Source of the DNA: Prevotellaceae bacterium
GTDB taxonomy: Bacteria; Bacteroidota; Bacteroidia; Bacteroidales; UBA932
NCBI GenBank assembly: GCA_031259935.1
Contig: JAIRKV010000063.1
Location: forward strand, 1 to 6,109
Length of the DNA stretch: 6,109 bases
Reading direction: 5' to 3'
The notes beneath the pieces were generated by a model, which did not search any database, had not been told where the DNA came from, and worked only from the letters and a program-made list of their open reading frames with translations. Positions 4,628 through 6,109 of this stretch are shown here, piece after piece; positions within the stretch are counted from its first letter, which is position 1, and every line of letters starts with the position of its first letter. Both the position numbers and the translations under genes were made by a program.

Positions 4628-5845
4628 ATGAAAAAACTATCAATCACCATTTTATGCATCGTGATGATTTTCGGTGCATGCTTTGCGCAAAACAATAAAA
4701 AAGCCAAATATATTTTTCTTTTCGTAGGCGATGGAATGGGAATATCCCACGTAGCATTAACAGAAGCATATCTGGCAGACAGGGCAGGAAAAACAGGAAG
4801 CGAATATCTGTCGTTTTCAAAATTTCCCTATACAGGATTTGTAACAACTTATTCTGCAAGCAGTTTTACAACATGCTCATCAGCATCGGGAACAGCATTC
4901 TCAACAGGATACAAAACAATAAATCACATGCTGTCTATCGCACCCGATTCTGTTACAAAACTTAAAAGCGTATCATATAAACTCAAAGAAAAAGGATTTA
5001 AAATAGGAATAAGTTCAAACGTTGGCGTAAATCATGCAACGCCGGCTGTTTTTTATGCAAACAATATCAGTCGCACAGCTTATTACGAAATAGGACTTCA
5101 ACTTTGGCAAAGCGGATTTGATTTTTTTGGCGGCGGCAGTTTTATACAGGATAAAGGAAAAAATAAAAACCTGCAATCGCTTGAAGATATCACAAAAAAT
5201 AACGGATATGCAATTACGCGCGGAATAAAAGAAATAAACGAAATTTCTGCAAAAACAGAAAAAGTTGTTGCTTTTTTCAACGCAAATAACGAAGTACAAA
5301 ATTTACCGTATGCAATCAACCGAAAAAAAGGCGAAGCCAAACTTTCGGATATTGTAGAAGCCGAAATAAAATTTCTTAAAGCAAGAGAAGATAAAGGATT
5401 TTTTATTATGGCTGAAGGCGGAATTATCGACTGGTGCGCTCACGACAATGATGCCGCCGGAACGGTAAAAGAAGTTATCGACTTGTCGGAAGCAGTGCAG
5501 GTTGCTGTAGATTTTTACAGCAAATATCCGGATGAAACACTTATAATTGTTACGGCAGACCACGAAACAGGAGGAATTACGCTGGCGCGAACAGGAGGCG
5601 GAAAGCAAGGTTTTGCAAGTCTGGATGGACAAAAAGGTTCTGTAGGCGTTTTGGATAAAGAAAAAGGCAGAGCAATTTGCGATTCGATAAACAATGCAGC
5701 AGGCGTTGGTTTCAGCACAAAAGGACATACGGGAATTGTTGTACCTGTATATGCAATAGGCGCAGGCGCCGAATTATTTACAGGCAAATTTGATAATACC
5801 GATATTCCCCGCAAAATAATGAAAGCGGCAGGCTTTGAATTTTAA
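4628..5845 (+). CDS. Exported PhoA-family alkaline phosphatase
   Basis: This 405-residue metal-dependent phosphomonoesterase releases inorganic phosphate from organic phosphates outside the inner membrane. The signal peptide covers residues 1-20, with cleavage likely before Q21; the G-A-C at 16-18 also allows a lipoprotein reading. By alignment from memory with E. coli PhoA (its numbers in brackets), D35 (D51), T138 (T155), E263 (E322), D268 (D327), H272 (H331), D311 (D369), H312 (H370) and H367 (H412) are the metal ligands. S84 is the nucleophile (S102) and R149 the phosphate-binding arginine (R166), so the site looks complete. H136 and W269 replace D153 and K328, as I remember for the TAB5 and Vibrio enzymes. 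Unusually, C83 stands where D101 normally precedes the nucleophile. No C-terminal type IX secretion domain is seen, and no pho-box is recognisable. The gene begins 15 bp after a strong terminator. Confidence 0.93.
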   Translation: MKKLSITILCIVMIFGACFAQNNKKAKYIFLFVGDGMGISHVALTEAYLADRAGKTGSEYLSFSKFPYTGFVTTYSASSFTTCSSASGTAFSTGYKTINHMLSIAPDSVTKLKSVSYKLKEKGFKIGISSNVGVNHATPAVFYANNISRTAYYEIGLQLWQSGFDFFGGGSFIQDKGKNKNLQSLEDITKNNGYAITRGIKEINEISAKTEKVVAFFNANNEVQNLPYAINRKKGEAKLSDIVEAEIKFLKAREDKGFFIMAEGGIIDWCAHDNDAAGTVKEVIDLSEAVQVAVDFYSKYPDETLIIVTADHETGGITLARTGGGKQGFASLDGQKGSVGVLDKEKGRAICDSINNAAGVGFSTKGHTGIVVPVYAIGAGAELFTGKFDNTDIPRKIMKAAGFEF

Positions 5846-5950
5846 ATAGTCATTCTTTAATAAGCCAATTTTATGCAGCGTGATAATAAAGTTTTTGCGA
5901 AAAAAATAAGCGAAAAATAATTTGAAAAATTTTTTCTTTTAACATTTCTA

Positions 5951-6109
5951 TCATTTTTTCAAGTTCCATGCAGTTGCTGACATTAATGCGTTGATTTGTA
6001 CGCCATTAACTCCATGCAAGTAATTTTGTGCCATTCTGAAATCCGTTTTCAAGTGTCCGATTATTGGTTCTATGCCTGCGCGCGCTCTGAATTTTTTGCG
6101 TTTTTGTCG
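5951..6109 (-). CDS. IS5-type transposase, C-terminal part (cut by window edge)
   Basis: Read on the minus strand from the right edge, 52 residues precede a TGA at 5951-5953. They contain F-R-A-R-A-G-I-E-P-I-I-G-H-L-K, an exact fit to the IS5-group [Y/F]-(2)-R-(3)-E-(6)-K signature: F7, R10, catalytic E14 and K21 of the visible part. After that come M-A-Q-N-Y-L-H-G and I-N-A-L-M-S-A-T-A-W-N-L-K-K. The protein would be the DDE transposase of an element extending right of the window. It belongs to a different IS5 subgroup from the remnant at 184-368, which has W-V-V-E-R-T-F-G around its glutamate. The reading frame ends in a six-A run; a shift of one base there would add 27 residues down to 5871 that look like the usual family tail, so this copy may be frameshifted. 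The left end of the element must lie between the phosphatase stop (5845) and about 5870, but I cannot identify its terminal repeat. Confidence 0.78.
   Translation of the reverse strand, partial: RQKRKKFRARAGIEPIIGHLKTDFRMAQNYLHGVNGVQINALMSATAWNLKK

Noticed and set aside
5303..5728. A 141-codon minus-strand frame inside the phosphatase gene
   Set aside because: It is antisense to an intact phosphatase with all catalytic residues; its cysteine- and phenylalanine-rich translation is typical of reverse-complement shadow.
5870..5879. A 10-base match TTTATGCAGC shared with 667-676, possibly a common IS end
   Set aside because: The similarity does not extend into either flank, and a 10-mer match is not significant in 6 kb of biased composition.
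1..6109. Composite transposon carrying ansA, exbBD and the phosphatase between IS elements
   Set aside because: The flanking remnants belong to different families or subgroups (IS630 plus one IS5 type at left, another IS5 type at right), and the genes between look like housekeeping genes with matching composition.

Overview
The window looks like a chromosome segment of a member of the Bacteroidota, although this is inferred and not tested by any search. The DNA is AT-rich. Upstream regions show Bacteroidota-type promoter signals (TTG, about 18 bp, then TAnnTTTG-like) and, with one exception, no Shine-Dalgarno sequences. An exbB gene is followed by a small membrane-protein gene and two different exbD genes. 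A secreted phosphatase has a signal peptide ending in FAQ, common in this phylum.

Layout. Positions 1-180 hold the C-terminal end of an IS630-family transposase, entering from the left edge. It abuts a 5'-truncated and frameshifted IS5-family transposase remnant (about 184-368), whose element may end at a terminal-repeat-like sequence near 502-520. Positions 521-1145 have no convincing gene but are rich in structured repeats: an imperfect inverted-repeat element (629-774), a GC-rich block (820-868) and a hairpin enclosing a perfect 16-bp tandem duplication (862-913). A cytoplasmic type I L-asparaginase (1146-2168) follows, with its own candidate promoter. After a 135-bp gap with another candidate promoter comes a tight four-gene operon, 2304-4562: exbB, a four-helix membrane protein, exbD1 and exbD2, closed by a strong intrinsic terminator (4581-4612). 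An exported PhoA-type alkaline phosphatase occupies 4628-5845. At the right edge, on the minus strand, is the C-terminal end of a second, different IS5-type transposase (5951-6109).

How the genes work together. ExbB and the two ExbDs should form an inner-membrane proton-channel motor of the ExbBD/TolQR type, which powers TonB-dependent outer-membrane transport or a Tol-like function. No TonB, TolA or receptor gene lies in the window. The 150-residue membrane protein is co-transcribed with the motor and may be an accessory subunit. Asparaginase (cytosolic asparagine breakdown) and alkaline phosphatase (phosphate release outside the inner membrane) are nutrient-acquisition enzymes that appear to be separate transcription units.

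I do not see an obviously new multi-gene system. The items most worth a second look are the 629-774 inverted-repeat element, the four-helix protein inside the exbBD operon, the lone perfect Shine-Dalgarno before exbD2, the cysteine replacing the usual aspartate beside the phosphatase nucleophile, and the apparent one-base A-tract frameshifts in both IS5 remnants.
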